Source: Alkalispirillum mobile (GTDB lineage Bacteria; Pseudomonadota; Gammaproteobacteria; Nitrococcales; Halorhodospiraceae). From it: 64,000 nucleotides of DNA. The notes under the pieces were generated by a model. That model worked only from the letters and a program-made list of their open reading frames with translations. It was not told the origin of the DNA and made no database searches. Positions within the stretch are counted from its first letter, which is position 1, and each line of letters begins with the position of its first letter. The DNA lies in the NCBI RefSeq assembly GCF_003664325.1, contig NZ_RCDA01000001.1, positions 434,001-498,000 on the forward strand. The letters are read 5' to 3'. Shown here piece by piece: positions 23,911-33,018 of this stretch. Both the position numbers and the translations under genes were made by a program.

Positions 23911-24330
23911 TTACTGGTCCTTACTCGGCTTGCCGCGCAGCTGCTTCAGGCGTCCACGTTGTTTCTTACTGTCCATGCGCCGTTTCCGGGCGCCCCGCGT
24001 GGGCCGGGTGGCACGGCGCTTTTTCACCGGGCGTGCCGCTTCCTGGATCAGCTCGCGCAGGCGTTCCAGGGCGTCCTGGCGGTTCTGCTCGAGGGTGCGG
24101 TGCTGCTGCGCCTTGATGATGACCACCCCGTCCTTGCTGATGCGCTGGTCGGAGAGGCTCAAAAGCCGTTCTTTGTAGAACGGCGGCAGTGTCGAGCGGT
24201 TGATATCGAACCGCAGGTGCACCGCTGTGGCGACCTTGTTCACGTTCTGGCCACCGGCGCCCTGGGCCCGGACCTGGCTCAACTGGATTTCCCAGTCGGC
24301 CAGCACGACGGCGTTGGAGATCTTCAGCAT
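23911..24330 (-). CDS. arfB: Alternative ribosome-rescue factor / peptidyl-tRNA hydrolase ArfB (YaeJ)
   Basis: A 139-residue class-I release-factor homologue with the hydrolytic GGQ motif in RAQGAGGQNVNK. It lacks the codon-recognition domain of RF1/RF2, as ArfB does. The basic C-terminal tail (KKRRATRPTRGARKRRMDSKKQ, less the last two residues) is the part that inserts into the mRNA channel of non-stop ribosomes. It frees stalled ribosomes when tmRNA is insufficient. The start at 24330 gives a length within one residue of E. coli ArfB; an in-frame ATG at 24348 is six codons upstream. The reading frame stays open through the frameshifted methyltransferase upstream, but this is an artefact of high GC content. 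Confidence 0.92.
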   Translation of the reverse strand: MLKISNAVVLADWEIQLSQVRAQGAGGQNVNKVATAVHLRFDINRSTLPPFYKERLLSLSDQRISKDGVVIIKAQQHRTLEQNRQDALERLRELIQEAARPVKKRRATRPTRGARKRRMDSKKQRGRLKQLRGKPSKDQ

Positions 24331-24440
24331 CCCGCTATCATCGGTCATCTGACCGCAGCACCACAAACCCGCTCCCGGCCAGCGGGTCCGGCCACGCCTC
24401 CTGCTACCTGGACCGGACCGTGCCCGCCTTGACTGGCCGG

Positions 24441-25314
24441 TCAATCCCGTCGTGCGGTAACGCACCAGGAGCTGGAGGGCATCACCACCCTGCCCTGCTC
24501 CAAGTAGGGGTGCAGTGCCTCCTTCAAGGCAGCTTCGATCTGCGTGCGTTTCTGCTCTGCCTCCTTCCCCGCCTCGCGAAAGACCTCGCCGGCCGGTCCG
24601 ATGGCCAATTGGAAGTTGACGGCGTCCTCCAGCGAGTCGCCCACCGTGACCGGCCCGTCGATGCGATCGAACTGGATCTCCCGGAACCCGGCAATCTCCA
24701 GCTGTCGGCTGACCACGTCCGGGTTCGCCATGGAGAAGGGCCCGGGCCCGCACGTCCGGGCGTCCTCCCCCGGGGGGTGGCAGGAAGTCGAGGACCACCT
24801 CCTTGGCCATACCCAACCAGGGATTGTCTTTCGCCTCACGCCATACGATGAACATGAGCTCGCCACCCGGTCGCAGGGCGGTACGGACATTTCGCATGGC
24901 CGCAACGGGGTTTTCAAAGAACATCATCCCGAACCGGGAGAAGGCCATATGGAATGCGTTGTCGAAGGGGTAGCGCTCCACATCCCCGGCCACGAACTCC
25001 ACGTTCTCCAGGTCCTGGTTCCGCGCCTCCTCGCGGGCGCGATCGAGAAACGCATCCACGCAGTCCACGCCCAGAACGTAGCCGGTCGGGCCGGTCTTGT
25101 GGGCCAGGGCGATGGCCGTATCCCCCCAGCCGCAGCCGACATCGACCACCCGTGTCCCGGGTTCCAACCGCAGCGCATCCAGCGGTACCCGGCTGTGATA
25201 ACTCAGCCCGTCCATGAGGATATGGCGAAAGCGGTTAAACTTCGCTGCCAACGTGTCATTCCAGAATTCCACGTACTCGGTGGGGGCCGCAACCCCCTCG
25301 CTGATCTGACTCAT
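24441..25314 (-). pseudogene. Class I SAM-dependent methyltransferase, interrupted by one-base frameshift
   Basis: Starting at the ATG at 25314 behind GGGAGG, the frame gives a well-formed methyltransferase N-terminus with the SAM motif VVDVGCGWGDTA (about residues 54-65). It runs to FLPPPG. There the original frame turns into unrelated sequence, while the next frame continues with the expected family C-terminus 'GEDARTCGPGPFSMANPDVV' and ends at 24441 with 'VMPSSSWCVTARRD'. The switch point is a C5/G6 run at 24767-24777 on the plus strand: one base too many. Either a sequencing or assembly error, a strain mutation or slippage could explain it. Without it the protein would be about 290 residues. 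Substrate unknown; the family resembles small-molecule methyltransferases with a C-terminal 'GPAGEVFREAG' block. Confidence 0.85.
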
Positions 25315-25354
25315 GGCAGGTGCCCTCCCAATGATGGCGCACACAGGCGCGGGG

Positions 25355-25378
25355 CAGCGGCGACGGCCGTCGCCGCTG
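25355..25378. repeat. 24-base perfect palindrome upstream of the methyltransferase gene
   Basis: The half site CAGCGGCGACGG is followed at once by its exact complement CCGTCGCCGCTG. The palindrome lies 40 bases before the methyltransferase ATG. Its RNA would form a very stable hairpin but no T run follows. It could be an operator for a dimeric regulator or a leader hairpin; no regulator is recognised. Confidence 0.6.
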
Positions 25379-25523
25379 GGGGGCTGCGGCAATGCGCTTG
25401 CCACGATCACAGCGACACGGGAGCGGATCCGCGTGAGCGTCGGCACGCCTGCCGCGGCAGTTTCCCGCTCAAAGTATAGGTAGGGGGATTGGGTGAATCT
25501 GCGGTGGGGGCACTGCGGTTTTG

Positions 25524-25593
25524 GGTCAGATACCGCGTAAAAACCAACACGCGTGAGCCGGCATTGCGTTCAACGGTTGGCGGTCAGATACCG
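25524..25593 (+). repeat. Pair of 12-base direct repeats
   Basis: GGTCAGATACCG occurs at 25524-25535 (intergenic) and again at 25582-25593 (inside the 3' end of the yaiI gene), and similarity extends a few bases on each side. A small local duplication is the simplest reading. Confidence 0.5.
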
Positions 25594-26016
25594 GTCCAGC
25601 TCGTTGGCGAAGGCCTGTCGGTCCCGCTGGCTCATGGCAGGTGCTCCGCCGGTATCCACACCGCTGGCACGGAGGGTATCCATGAAGTCCCGCATGTTGA
25701 GACGCGACTTGATATTGCTGGCGGTATAGCGCTCGCCGCGGGGGTTGAGGGCGTGCGACCCCTTCTCGATGACCTCCGCGGCCAGCGGGATGTCGCCGGT
25801 GATGACCAGGTCCTCCGGTTCGACGCAGCGGACGATTTCATTGTCGGCCACGTCGAAACCGGGGGCGACCTGCACCCGCCGGATGTACCGCGAAGGCGGT
25901 ACCCGGACGGGTTGGTTGGCCACCAGGACCAGCGCCGTACGGGTGCGTTCCGCGGCCCGGAACAGGATCTCCTTGATGACGCCAGGACAGGCGTCGGCAT
26001 CCACCCAGATGGTCAT
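25570..26016 (-). CDS. yaiI: UPF0178 (YaiI/YqxD, DUF188) family protein
   Basis: A 148-residue protein starting with the family motif VDADACPG, which gives a PIN-like acidic site, and continuing with '[13 protein letters not shown]' and '[18 protein letters not shown]', then the conserved '[17 protein letters not shown]' block. DUF188 proteins are predicted nucleases of the PIN superfamily with no proven substrate. The acidic residues D6, D8 and D74 would be metal ligands. The gene follows the RhlE helicase gene by 62 bases on the same strand and could be co-transcribed with it; an RNA-related role would fit that neighbourhood. Confidence 0.92.
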   Translation of the reverse strand: MTIWVDADACPGVIKEILFRAAERTRTALVLVANQPVRVPPSRYIRRVQVAPGFDVADNEIVRCVEPEDLVITGDIPLAAEVIEKGSHALNPRGERYTASNIKSRLNMRDFMDTLRASGVDTGGAPAMSQRDRQAFANELDRYLTANR

Positions 26017-26078
26017 GGGCAGGCTCCCTTATGCTGCCCGGGGTCGGGCCCCGAAAACGCCCGCACGAGCGATGGTCC

Positions 26079-27362
26079 TCAGCCCTGACGGGCGCCCTGC
26101 CCCGGGCGACCGTTACGACGACGACCACCCTGCGGCGGCCGGTTGGCGGTATGTCCGCCGTTGGGGCGCCTGCCCCCGCCCTTGCGACCGGCCGGTTTCT
26201 TGAACAGGGGCTGAGGCCGCTCGCTCGGGTCCGGCTCGAACCCCGGGACGATGTGCTGGTCGATGGGGTTTTTGAGCAGCTTCTGGATGCCGTCCAGCAG
26301 CTTGTGCTCATCCACGCAGACCAGGGACACGGCCTCACCACCACGCCCCGCCCGCCCGGTGCGGCCGATACGGTGGACGTAGTCTTCCGGCACGTTCGGC
26401 AGCTCGAAGTTGACCACGTGCGGCAGTTGGTCGATATCCAGCCCGCGGGCGGCGATGTCCGTTGCCACCAGCACTCGGACCCGACCCTGCTTGAACTGGG
26501 ACAAGGCCTTGGTACGGGCGTTCTGGCTCTTGTTGCCATGGATGGCCGCGGATGCCAGACCGTCCTGGTCGAGTTGCCGGGCCAGGCGGTCGGCACCATG
26601 CTTGGTGCGGGTAAAGACCAGCACCTGCTGCCAATCCCCGTCCTGGATCAGATTGCTCAGCAGCGCCCGTTTCTCGCCCCGGCTTACCGGGTGCACTCGT
26701 TGGCGGACGGTTTTGGCCGCCGTATTGCGGGCCGCCACTTCCACCTGGGTCGGGTTCTGCAGCATGCCCTGGGCCAGCTGCCGGATCTCCTTGGAGAACG
26801 TGGCCGAGAACATCAGCGTCTGGCGCTGCTTCGGCACCTCGGCGATAACCTTGCGGATATCCCGAATGAAGCCCATGTCCAGCATGCGGTCGGCTTCGTC
26901 CAGCACCAGCATCTCAACACCGGAGAGGTCGACGGTGCCCTGGCGCAGGTGGTCCAGGAGCCGGCCTGGCGTGGCCACCACGATGTCCACTCCACGGCGC
27001 AAGGTCTGGATCTGGGGGTTCATCCCCACCCCGCCAAAGATGACGGCGGTCTTGAGGGGCAGCTTGGACCCGTAAGTCCGAACGCTGTCGCGCACCTGGG
27101 CAGCCAGTTCGCGGGTCGGGGTCAGGATCAGTGCCCGCACGCGGCGGCGCCCCCCCTCACGTTGGCTCTGGGTCAGCCGTTCCAGCATGGGCAGGGTAAA
27201 ACCGGCCGTCTTGCCGGTCCCTGTCTGCGCAGCTGCCATGACGTCATCACCCTGCAAAATGGCAGGAATGGCCTGGGCCTGAACCGGAGTGGGATCGCTG
27301 TAACCCTGTTCGGAAACAGCACGGAGCAGCACGGCCGAGAGACCGAGAGAATCAAAAGACAT
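26079..27362 (-). CDS. rhlE: DEAD-box ATP-dependent RNA helicase RhlE
   Basis: A 427-residue RNA helicase that remodels ribosome-assembly intermediates and structured RNA. The core is complete: Q motif ([14 protein letters not shown]), Walker [10 protein letters not shown], Walker B DEAD with RMLDMGF, SATFS, and C-terminal [11 protein letters not shown] roughly 65-residue basic tail rich in Gly, Arg and Pro follows, typical for RhlE and probably RNA-binding. The ATG at 27362 (MSFDSLGL) has AGGAG nine bases upstream and matches family starts; the frame open for 13 codons further is not used. The upstream 295 bases are shared with the divergent HDOD gene. Confidence 0.95.
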   Translation of the reverse strand: MSFDSLGLSAVLLRAVSEQGYSDPTPVQAQAIPAILQGDDVMAAAQTGTGKTAGFTLPMLERLTQSQREGGRRRVRALILTPTRELAAQVRDSVRTYGSKLPLKTAVIFGGVGMNPQIQTLRRGVDIVVATPGRLLDHLRQGTVDLSGVEMLVLDEADRMLDMGFIRDIRKVIAEVPKQRQTLMFSATFSKEIRQLAQGMLQNPTQVEVAARNTAAKTVRQRVHPVSRGEKRALLSNLIQDGDWQQVLVFTRTKHGADRLARQLDQDGLASAAIHGNKSQNARTKALSQFKQGRVRVLVATDIAARGLDIDQLPHVVNFELPNVPEDYVHRIGRTGRAGRGGEAVSLVCVDEHKLLDGIQKLLKNPIDQHIVPGFEPDPSERPQPLFKKPAGRKGGGRRPNGGHTANRPPQGGRRRNGRPGQGARQG

Positions 27363-27623
27363 GTATAGGAATACTCCTGGGGTGCCTACCCGCACGGCCA
27401 TCAGCCGCTGCAGCGGGGCCCGGTCCAGGCAGAATAAAGAGGTGAATTCGGGGGGCCCTGAAGGGGGGTACCGCGAAAGCGTGACGCCGACCGGTGCGCA
27501 TCAACGGGACGGACTATACCAGCTATCGGGGATTTGCACATCTCTTGCCGGCAAACCGGTGGATCGTGGCACATCATGAAGGTGTCCCCCCTCTGGTTAC
27601 CCGGACCCCTGCGCGCGCATAAC

Positions 27624-27643
27624 TTGACTATTTACTGGGTCAA
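27624..27643. promoter_or_regulatory. Inverted repeat TTGAC-N10-GTCAA before HDOD gene
   Basis: A perfect five-base inverted repeat with a ten-base centre ends 14 bases before the ATG of the HDOD gene. Its left half doubles as a TTGACT -35, with TAAACT at 27645-27650 as a weak -10 at 15-base spacing. Binding of a dimer there would compete with polymerase. No consensus is recognised. Confidence 0.35.
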
Positions 27644-27657
27644 CTAAACTGACCAAC

Positions 27658-29298
27658 ATGACTGATTCTGTGAATGAGTTCGTTCATCAGCACAGCGTCA
27701 CCGAACTGCCGGCCTTTCCGGCCGTGGTGCTCTCGCTTCTGGAGGTGATGTCAGGGGGGGATGCCGGACCCCGGGACGTCGAGGCCATTATCAGGCGGGA
27801 CAGTACATTGACGACGCGGCTGCTCGGGGCTGCCAATGCCGCTGCCTTGACGCGCGGGACGCCTGCCGGGAACCTGCGCGAGGCCATCTCGCGCCTGGGG
27901 TTAACCCGTGTCCACACGCTGGCGGTCACGGCTGCCGTGCGCGGTTACTTCCGCGCCCTGGACCAGGGCCAACCCACGTGGCAGACGAACCTCTGGAACC
28001 ATGGCCTGCTCTGTGCAGTGCTGTCACGGGAACTGGCCCGTGTCCGCGGCGCCTGTCCTGAGGCTGCTTATCTGGCCGGTCTGCTGCACGACCTGGGCAA
28101 GCCGGTACTCGCCCTGGCCTATCCGGATGCCTACGACCGGCTTCTGCAAAAGGCGGAGTGCTCGGACGTCAGCCTGCACGGGTTGGAACACCGTCAGTGG
28201 GGCCTGGACCACAGCGGCGTGGGTGCGGAGCTGCTGGCCTACTGGGGCTTCCCGGCGCTGATCACCGATGCGGTGCGGTACCACCACCAGCCCGTAGCCG
28301 ACCTGGCACACGCCCACCCACTGGTCCGATGCGTGGCCCTGGCCAACCTCCTCAGCCGCTATCCGGAAGTGGACGTAACCGGCCGCCAGGCCGCCGCCCG
28401 CCTGCTAGACCTCGGCCGCGCCGATGCACAGGCCTTGCTGGACGTGGCATACCGGGAACTGGCGGAAACCCGGGCCGCGTTCGGTGAAGATGCCGACGCC
28501 GACCCGGCTGAGGCCAACGAGCAGACCCTACGGGCGCTGGGAAAGCAGGCACGGACCGCGGCCCTGGCCGGGGGGCTGGGCGCGACCCTGGCCGAGGGTG
28601 AAACCATCGACAACATCATCATGTGTGTCGCCCTATTGTTCGGCGTTCGGCACCTGCTGGTGCTGCAGGTCGATGACGACCAAGAGCAACTGCGGGGCAC
28701 GGCCACCCCCACCGCCCACCCCGGTATCGCCGACCTCAGTCTGCCACTGGATGCTGAAGCCAGCCCGATAGCGAGCTGTCTGTTGCACAACCGGATAGAC
28801 ACGCTGGAAGCCACCAGGCAAGGCGGCACCCTGCCGGTGGCCGACTGCCAGGTGCTGGACCGGCTGGATGGCGAGACCGCTCTGGCGTTGCCGCTCTTCA
28901 GTAGCGGAAGACCGGTGGGCTTGCTGGTCCTGGGCCTGCGCCGGGAGCAAACGGCGGCGCTGCAGCAGGAAACCGGGCTGCTCCGCGCCTTTGCCGACCA
29001 GGCCGGTGCCCTGCTGGCGCGCCAGCAGCAGGAGGCGCGCGCCCTGCGCGCCAGCCGCGAGTCCGCGCGCGCCGAACAGCAAGAGCGCCAATTACGTTTG
29101 GTCACTGAGGCCGCCAACCCGATCACCGTCATGCAGAACTACCTGGGGGTGCTGCAGCAGCAACTGGAGCAGGATCACCCCGGTCAGGGCGGGTTGTCCG
29201 CCCTCAGGGACGAAGTCGAGCGTATCAAGGAGCTGATATCAAGCCTGGAGGCAGAGTCCACGGGGGAAGCGCCATGCGACCGCGCATCGGGGCTCTGA
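27658..29298 (+). CDS. HDOD-domain signalling protein with GAF-like module
   Basis: A 546-residue protein. Residues 10-205 are an HDOD domain ('ELPAFPAVVLSLLEVM', 'LLHDLGKPVLA', 'HHQWG' as EHRQWGLDHS), a relative of HD phosphohydrolases that usually lacks catalysis and links c-di-GMP or other signals to targets. HD residues are partly kept (HDLGK near 138). A middle part (about 310-450) looks like a GAF-type domain ('TALALPLFSSGRPVGLLVLGL'). A C-terminal coiled coil follows, and the extreme C-terminus resembles a histidine-kinase dimerisation segment without a catalytic domain ('TEAANPITVMQNYLGVLQ'). The next gene begins 41 bases later and encodes a c-di-GMP protein, so the two probably form one operon. 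Confidence 0.85.
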   Translation: MTDSVNEFVHQHSVTELPAFPAVVLSLLEVMSGGDAGPRDVEAIIRRDSTLTTRLLGAANAAALTRGTPAGNLREAISRLGLTRVHTLAVTAAVRGYFRALDQGQPTWQTNLWNHGLLCAVLSRELARVRGACPEAAYLAGLLHDLGKPVLALAYPDAYDRLLQKAECSDVSLHGLEHRQWGLDHSGVGAELLAYWGFPALITDAVRYHHQPVADLAHAHPLVRCVALANLLSRYPEVDVTGRQAAARLLDLGRADAQALLDVAYRELAETRAAFGEDADADPAEANEQTLRALGKQARTAALAGGLGATLAEGETIDNIIMCVALLFGVRHLLVLQVDDDQEQLRGTATPTAHPGIADLSLPLDAEASPIASCLLHNRIDTLEATRQGGTLPVADCQVLDRLDGETALALPLFSSGRPVGLLVLGLRREQTAALQQETGLLRAFADQAGALLARQQQEARALRASRESARAEQQERQLRLVTEAANPITVMQNYLGVLQQQLEQDHPGQGGLSALRDEVERIKELISSLEAESTGEAPCDRASGL

Positions 29299-29339
29299 TG
29301 GATTCGCAAGCCGCACGCCTACAACAATGATAAAACGCC

Positions 29340-31520
29340 ATGAAAGCCATACCGCCGACGCCCAACGAGGACGACCCCTTACAGCCACCGGCCTACGAGC
29401 GGAGCGAACGTATCCTGGCAGTAGACCGCCATCCGCGCCTGCTGGAAAGCCTGGACTTGCTCGCGAGCGCCCGGGGTATCCCGCTCGACACGGCCGAGAC
29501 ACCGGACGAGGCCCGGGCGCTGCTGGCGGATACCGACTACGGCCTGGCGCTGGTGGAGATGCAGGGCGGGGACGAGACCAGCCTGGGTTTGATGGAGTGG
29601 CTGCGCGAACATCACGGCGCCGTGGACGTCATCGCGCTCACCGCCGACCCCACCTGCAAGGCGCCGATAGAGGCGCTGCGTCGCGGCGCCAGTGAATTCA
29701 TTCGCAAGCCCTATGCCCCGGAGGCCCTGCTCGCCACCCTGGAGAACACCCTGGAACGGCGGCGCCTGCATCGGCAGAACGAACAGATCCGTCACCGGCT
29801 GAAGCGCTCGGAACGGCTTTACCGCTTCATTGTTGAGAACTCCCCCGATTTTATCTACGTGCTCGATGCCCAGGGGCGCTTCACGTTCGCAAGCCGGAGC
29901 ACCGAAAAGCTTCTGGGCATCGGGCCCGAGGCCCTAGTTGGCGAGCATTTCCAGAGGGTGGTGCTCGCCGAAGATCGCGAGGTGGCGGAATTCCGTTTCA
30001 ACGAACGCCGCACTGGCCATCGCGCCACCCACAACCTGGAACTGCGCCTTTGCGCGCAGCCGGGCGGAGCCCGCAACCCGGTGCGCACCGTGGACCTCAC
30101 GGCCATGGGCATCTACGCCGACACCGACAGCGACCAACCCGGTCAGTACCTGGGTACCTACGGGATCGCCCGCGACGTCACCGAACGCAAGCAGGCGGAG
30201 TCCATCGTCCACTATCAGGCCCACCACGACCTGCTTACCGGCCTGCCCAACCGCGCACTGCTGAAGGACCGTCTGGGCCAGGCCCTGGCGCAGGCGCGTC
30301 GCGACAACAGCGAGGTGGCGGTGCTGTTCCTGGACCTGGACCGCTTCAAGGTGGTCAACGACAGCCTCGGCCACTCGGTGGGCGATGAATTGCTGCAACG
30401 GGTTGCGCACCGGCTGCGCGGCTGCCTGCGCGAAGGTGACACCCTGGCGCGCCTGGGCGGCGACGAATTCACGCTGTTGCTGCCAGCCATTCCCGACCGG
30501 CGGGCCGCCGAGCGGGTGGCAGAGAAATGCATCGGCGCCCTGGAGGCCCCCTTCCTTGTCCACGACCACCGGCTATTTCTGGGTGTGAGCATCGGCATCG
30601 CGGTCTACCCGGAGCACGGCGAAACCCAGGAGGTGCTGATCAAGCACGCGGACGTGGCGATGTACCACGTCAAGGACGAGCACAAGGGCCATTACAGCTT
30701 CTTCGATGCGGCCATGAGCAACCGCATCGATCGCCACCTGAACATCGAGACCGGCCTGCGCCAGGCACTGGACAACCAGGAATTCCGGGTGGTGTATCAG
30801 CCCCAGGTGGACGTGGAGACCGGGGCGATCACCGCCATGGAGGCCCTGATCCGCTGGCAACACCCGGAGGCCGGCGAGATCAGCCCCGGCGAATTCATCC
30901 CGGTGGCCGAGCAGACGGGCCTGATCATCCCCATCGGGGACTGGCTGCTCCACACCGCCTGCGAAGAGATGCTGCGCTGGCCCGGCGCCGAGCACCTGCG
31001 TTTGGCGGTCAACCTGTCGCCGTTGCAACTCAACCAGCGTGATTTCGTGCAGCGAGTAGGCGAAATCTGCGGGAACACGGGGTTTCCGCTCTCGCGACTG
31101 GATCTCGAGATCACCGAAAACCTGCTGATGCGCGACGTGGATTCGGTAGTGGAGAAACTGCGCACCCTCAGCCGGCTGGGCGTCACCGTGGCCATCGACG
31201 ATTTCGGCACCGGTTACTCATCGCTCAGTTACCTGCAGCGCCTGCCGATTCATACCCTCAAGATCGACCAGTCCTTTATTCAGGCCATCCGAGAGGGCCA
31301 GGACGAGGGCACATTGGTGGAAACCATCATCGCCATGGCCCAGGGGCTGGACCTGCGGGTGGTGGCGGAAGGGGTCGAAACCGAACGTCAGCTCAACTAT
31401 TTGCGGCGCCTGAAATGCGGCTATATGCAGGGCTACTATTTCAGCCGTCCCATAAACGGCCGTGACGCCGTAAACCTCCTAGGCAGCTGGCCGCGGGAGC
31501 GCGAGGCAACGGGTTACTGA
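29340..31520 (+). CDS. Receiver-PAS-GGDEF-EAL protein (c-di-GMP metabolism)
   Basis: A 726-residue cytoplasmic protein with a response-regulator-like domain (24-145), a PAS domain (about 160-285), GGDEF (motif at 373-377) and EAL (motif E501-A502-L503). The GGDEF active site and the RxxD product-inhibition site (REGD, 364-367) are intact, and the EAL part carries 'EALIRW' and 'DDFGTGYSS', so both synthesis and breakdown of c-di-GMP are possible. The receiver is unusual: the phosphoacceptor position in 'GLALVEM' is E73, not Asp, while the Lys of 'FIRKPYAPEAL' is kept. It may therefore act as a permanently phosphorylated mimic or as a protein-binding module. It follows the HDOD gene closely. 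Confidence 0.92.
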   Translation: MKAIPPTPNEDDPLQPPAYERSERILAVDRHPRLLESLDLLASARGIPLDTAETPDEARALLADTDYGLALVEMQGGDETSLGLMEWLREHHGAVDVIALTADPTCKAPIEALRRGASEFIRKPYAPEALLATLENTLERRRLHRQNEQIRHRLKRSERLYRFIVENSPDFIYVLDAQGRFTFASRSTEKLLGIGPEALVGEHFQRVVLAEDREVAEFRFNERRTGHRATHNLELRLCAQPGGARNPVRTVDLTAMGIYADTDSDQPGQYLGTYGIARDVTERKQAESIVHYQAHHDLLTGLPNRALLKDRLGQALAQARRDNSEVAVLFLDLDRFKVVNDSLGHSVGDELLQRVAHRLRGCLREGDTLARLGGDEFTLLLPAIPDRRAAERVAEKCIGALEAPFLVHDHRLFLGVSIGIAVYPEHGETQEVLIKHADVAMYHVKDEHKGHYSFFDAAMSNRIDRHLNIETGLRQALDNQEFRVVYQPQVDVETGAITAMEALIRWQHPEAGEISPGEFIPVAEQTGLIIPIGDWLLHTACEEMLRWPGAEHLRLAVNLSPLQLNQRDFVQRVGEICGNTGFPLSRLDLEITENLLMRDVDSVVEKLRTLSRLGVTVAIDDFGTGYSSLSYLQRLPIHTLKIDQSFIQAIREGQDEGTLVETIIAMAQGLDLRVVAEGVETERQLNYLRRLKCGYMQGYYFSRPINGRDAVNLLGSWPREREATGY

Positions 31521-31761
31521 CCGGCAGACACGCAGGGTCCCCGCGCGCCCGAACGACAGCCCGATGGAGGCCCGTTAAGCATTCTCTCCCCGCCCATCGA
31601 CTGGATACGCCCCGCCCCGGGGAAACCGATCGCTGCTGCGGATCAACGCATTTGATGGCCGACAGCCAGGGACCGGGTAGCGGGTGCTTTATCAGCCCTG
31701 TGCCGGCGGGCTACCCTGCCCGTTATCGAGATCACAAAAACCAGCAGGGGGAGGCGCAGCC

Positions 31762-32943
31762 ATGACGGACAGCAACCGCCATTTCAGCACCCGGGCCATC
31801 TGGGCCGGCGAACCGAAAGACCTGCACCGCAAGGATGTGGCCACACCGGTCCACCACAGTGTCACCTTCTCCTACGAGGATGTGGACGAGTGGTTCGACG
31901 TCGCCCTGGATCAACGGCCCGGCTACATCTACTCGCGCAACAAGAACCCGACCGTGCGTCCGCTGGAACTGACCATGCGCGCACTGGAGGGCGCGGGTGA
32001 GGCCGTCAGTTTCTCAACCGGCATGGCCGCCATCAGCAACACGCTCTTTACCCTCCTGGCCCCGGGCGACCGGGTGGTGGGTATCAAGGACACCTACGGC
32101 GGCACCAACAAGATCTTTACCGAGTTCCTGCCCCGGGCCGGGGTGGACGTGGCCCTGTGCGATACGCTGGATTTCGACGCAATCGAGGCCGAGATCCGCA
32201 AGGGCTGCAAGCTGCTCTACCTGGAGACCCCCACGAACCCCACCTTGAAGGTGGTGGACATCGCACGGTTGTCCCGGGTGGCCCACGAACACCACGCGCT
32301 GGTAGTAGTGGACAACACCTTTGCCACGCCGGTGAATCAGCGGCCGCTGGACCTGGGGGCTGACCTGGTCCTCTACAGCGCGACCAAGTACCTGAACGGC
32401 CACTCTGACGCCATGGGGGGCATCCTCTGTGGCCCGAAGGATATCGTCGACCGGGTCTTCCACTACCGGGAGATCAACGGCGCCACCCTCCACGCCAACA
32501 GCGCCTACATGATCCTGCGCGGGTTGAAGACCCTGGAATTGCGCATCCAGCGCCACAACGAGAACGCCCAGCGTGTGGCCGAATACCTGCATGAACACGA
32601 CAAGGTGGAGGCCGTTTTCTACCCGGGGCTCCCGGACCACCACAACCACACCATCGCCAAGGCGCAGATGGACGGCTACGGCGGCATGCTCAGCTTCTCA
32701 CTGAAAGGCGACTTCGAGCAGGTCAAGCGGCTGCTGCCGCGGATGCGTCTGGCCCACAAGGCCGCCAGCCTGGGCTCGGTCTCCACCCTCGTGGGCCCAC
32801 CTCGGGTCACCAGCCACGTGGAACTGACTGCCGAGGAGCGCCGGGCGGCGGGCATCCCGGAGAGTCTGATCCGCTATTCGGCCGGCATCGAAAACGCAAA
32901 GGACCTGATCGCCGACCTGGAGCAGGCGCTGGCGGGCATCTGA
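31762..32943 (+). CDS. Cystathionine gamma-synthase / Cys-Met metabolism PLP enzyme
   Basis: A 393-residue PLP-dependent enzyme of the Cys/Met-metabolism family (trans-sulfuration). The cofactor lysine lies in SATKYLNGHSD near 206-216; the PLP-phosphate segment 'SFSTGMAAISN' (about 84-94) and 'LETPTNPTLKVVDI' match the family. Members include cystathionine gamma-synthase, cystathionine gamma-lyase, O-acetylhomoserine sulfhydrylase and methionine gamma-lyase, and the sequence alone does not decide. The N-terminal 'HFSTRAIWAGEPKD' differs from classical MetB and points to a distinct subgroup. The start is fixed by a strong GGGGGAGG site. A long GC hairpin follows between it and the convergent YbhB gene. 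Confidence 0.9.
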   Translation: MTDSNRHFSTRAIWAGEPKDLHRKDVATPVHHSVTFSYEDVDEWFDVALDQRPGYIYSRNKNPTVRPLELTMRALEGAGEAVSFSTGMAAISNTLFTLLAPGDRVVGIKDTYGGTNKIFTEFLPRAGVDVALCDTLDFDAIEAEIRKGCKLLYLETPTNPTLKVVDIARLSRVAHEHHALVVVDNTFATPVNQRPLDLGADLVLYSATKYLNGHSDAMGGILCGPKDIVDRVFHYREINGATLHANSAYMILRGLKTLELRIQRHNENAQRVAEYLHEHDKVEAVFYPGLPDHHNHTIAKAQMDGYGGMLSFSLKGDFEQVKRLLPRMRLAHKAASLGSVSTLVGPPRVTSHVELTAEERRAAGIPESLIRYSAGIENAKDLIADLEQALAGI

Positions 32944-32970
32944 CCCCTGTTTGAAGGAGACCAGAGCGGA

Positions 32971-33006
32971 GGCTGGCACAACCGGCACTCGCCGGCCGTG
33001 CCAGCC
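32971..33006. terminator. Long GC hairpin between convergent genes
   Basis: Outer arms GGCTGGCAC and GTGCCAGCC and inner arms CCGGC and GCCGG give a two-part stem with an ACTC loop. There is no T run, but its position between two convergent stops suits a bidirectional terminator. Confidence 0.5.
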
Positions 33007-33018
33007 CGCGCCGTCCCA

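Noticed and set aside
23911-25446. A 511-residue methyltransferase-ArfB fusion protein
   Set aside because: The middle third is nonsense sequence in the wrong frame. The neighbouring frame holds the real methyltransferase C-terminus, and ArfB has its own start. This is a frameshift effect, not a natural fusion.
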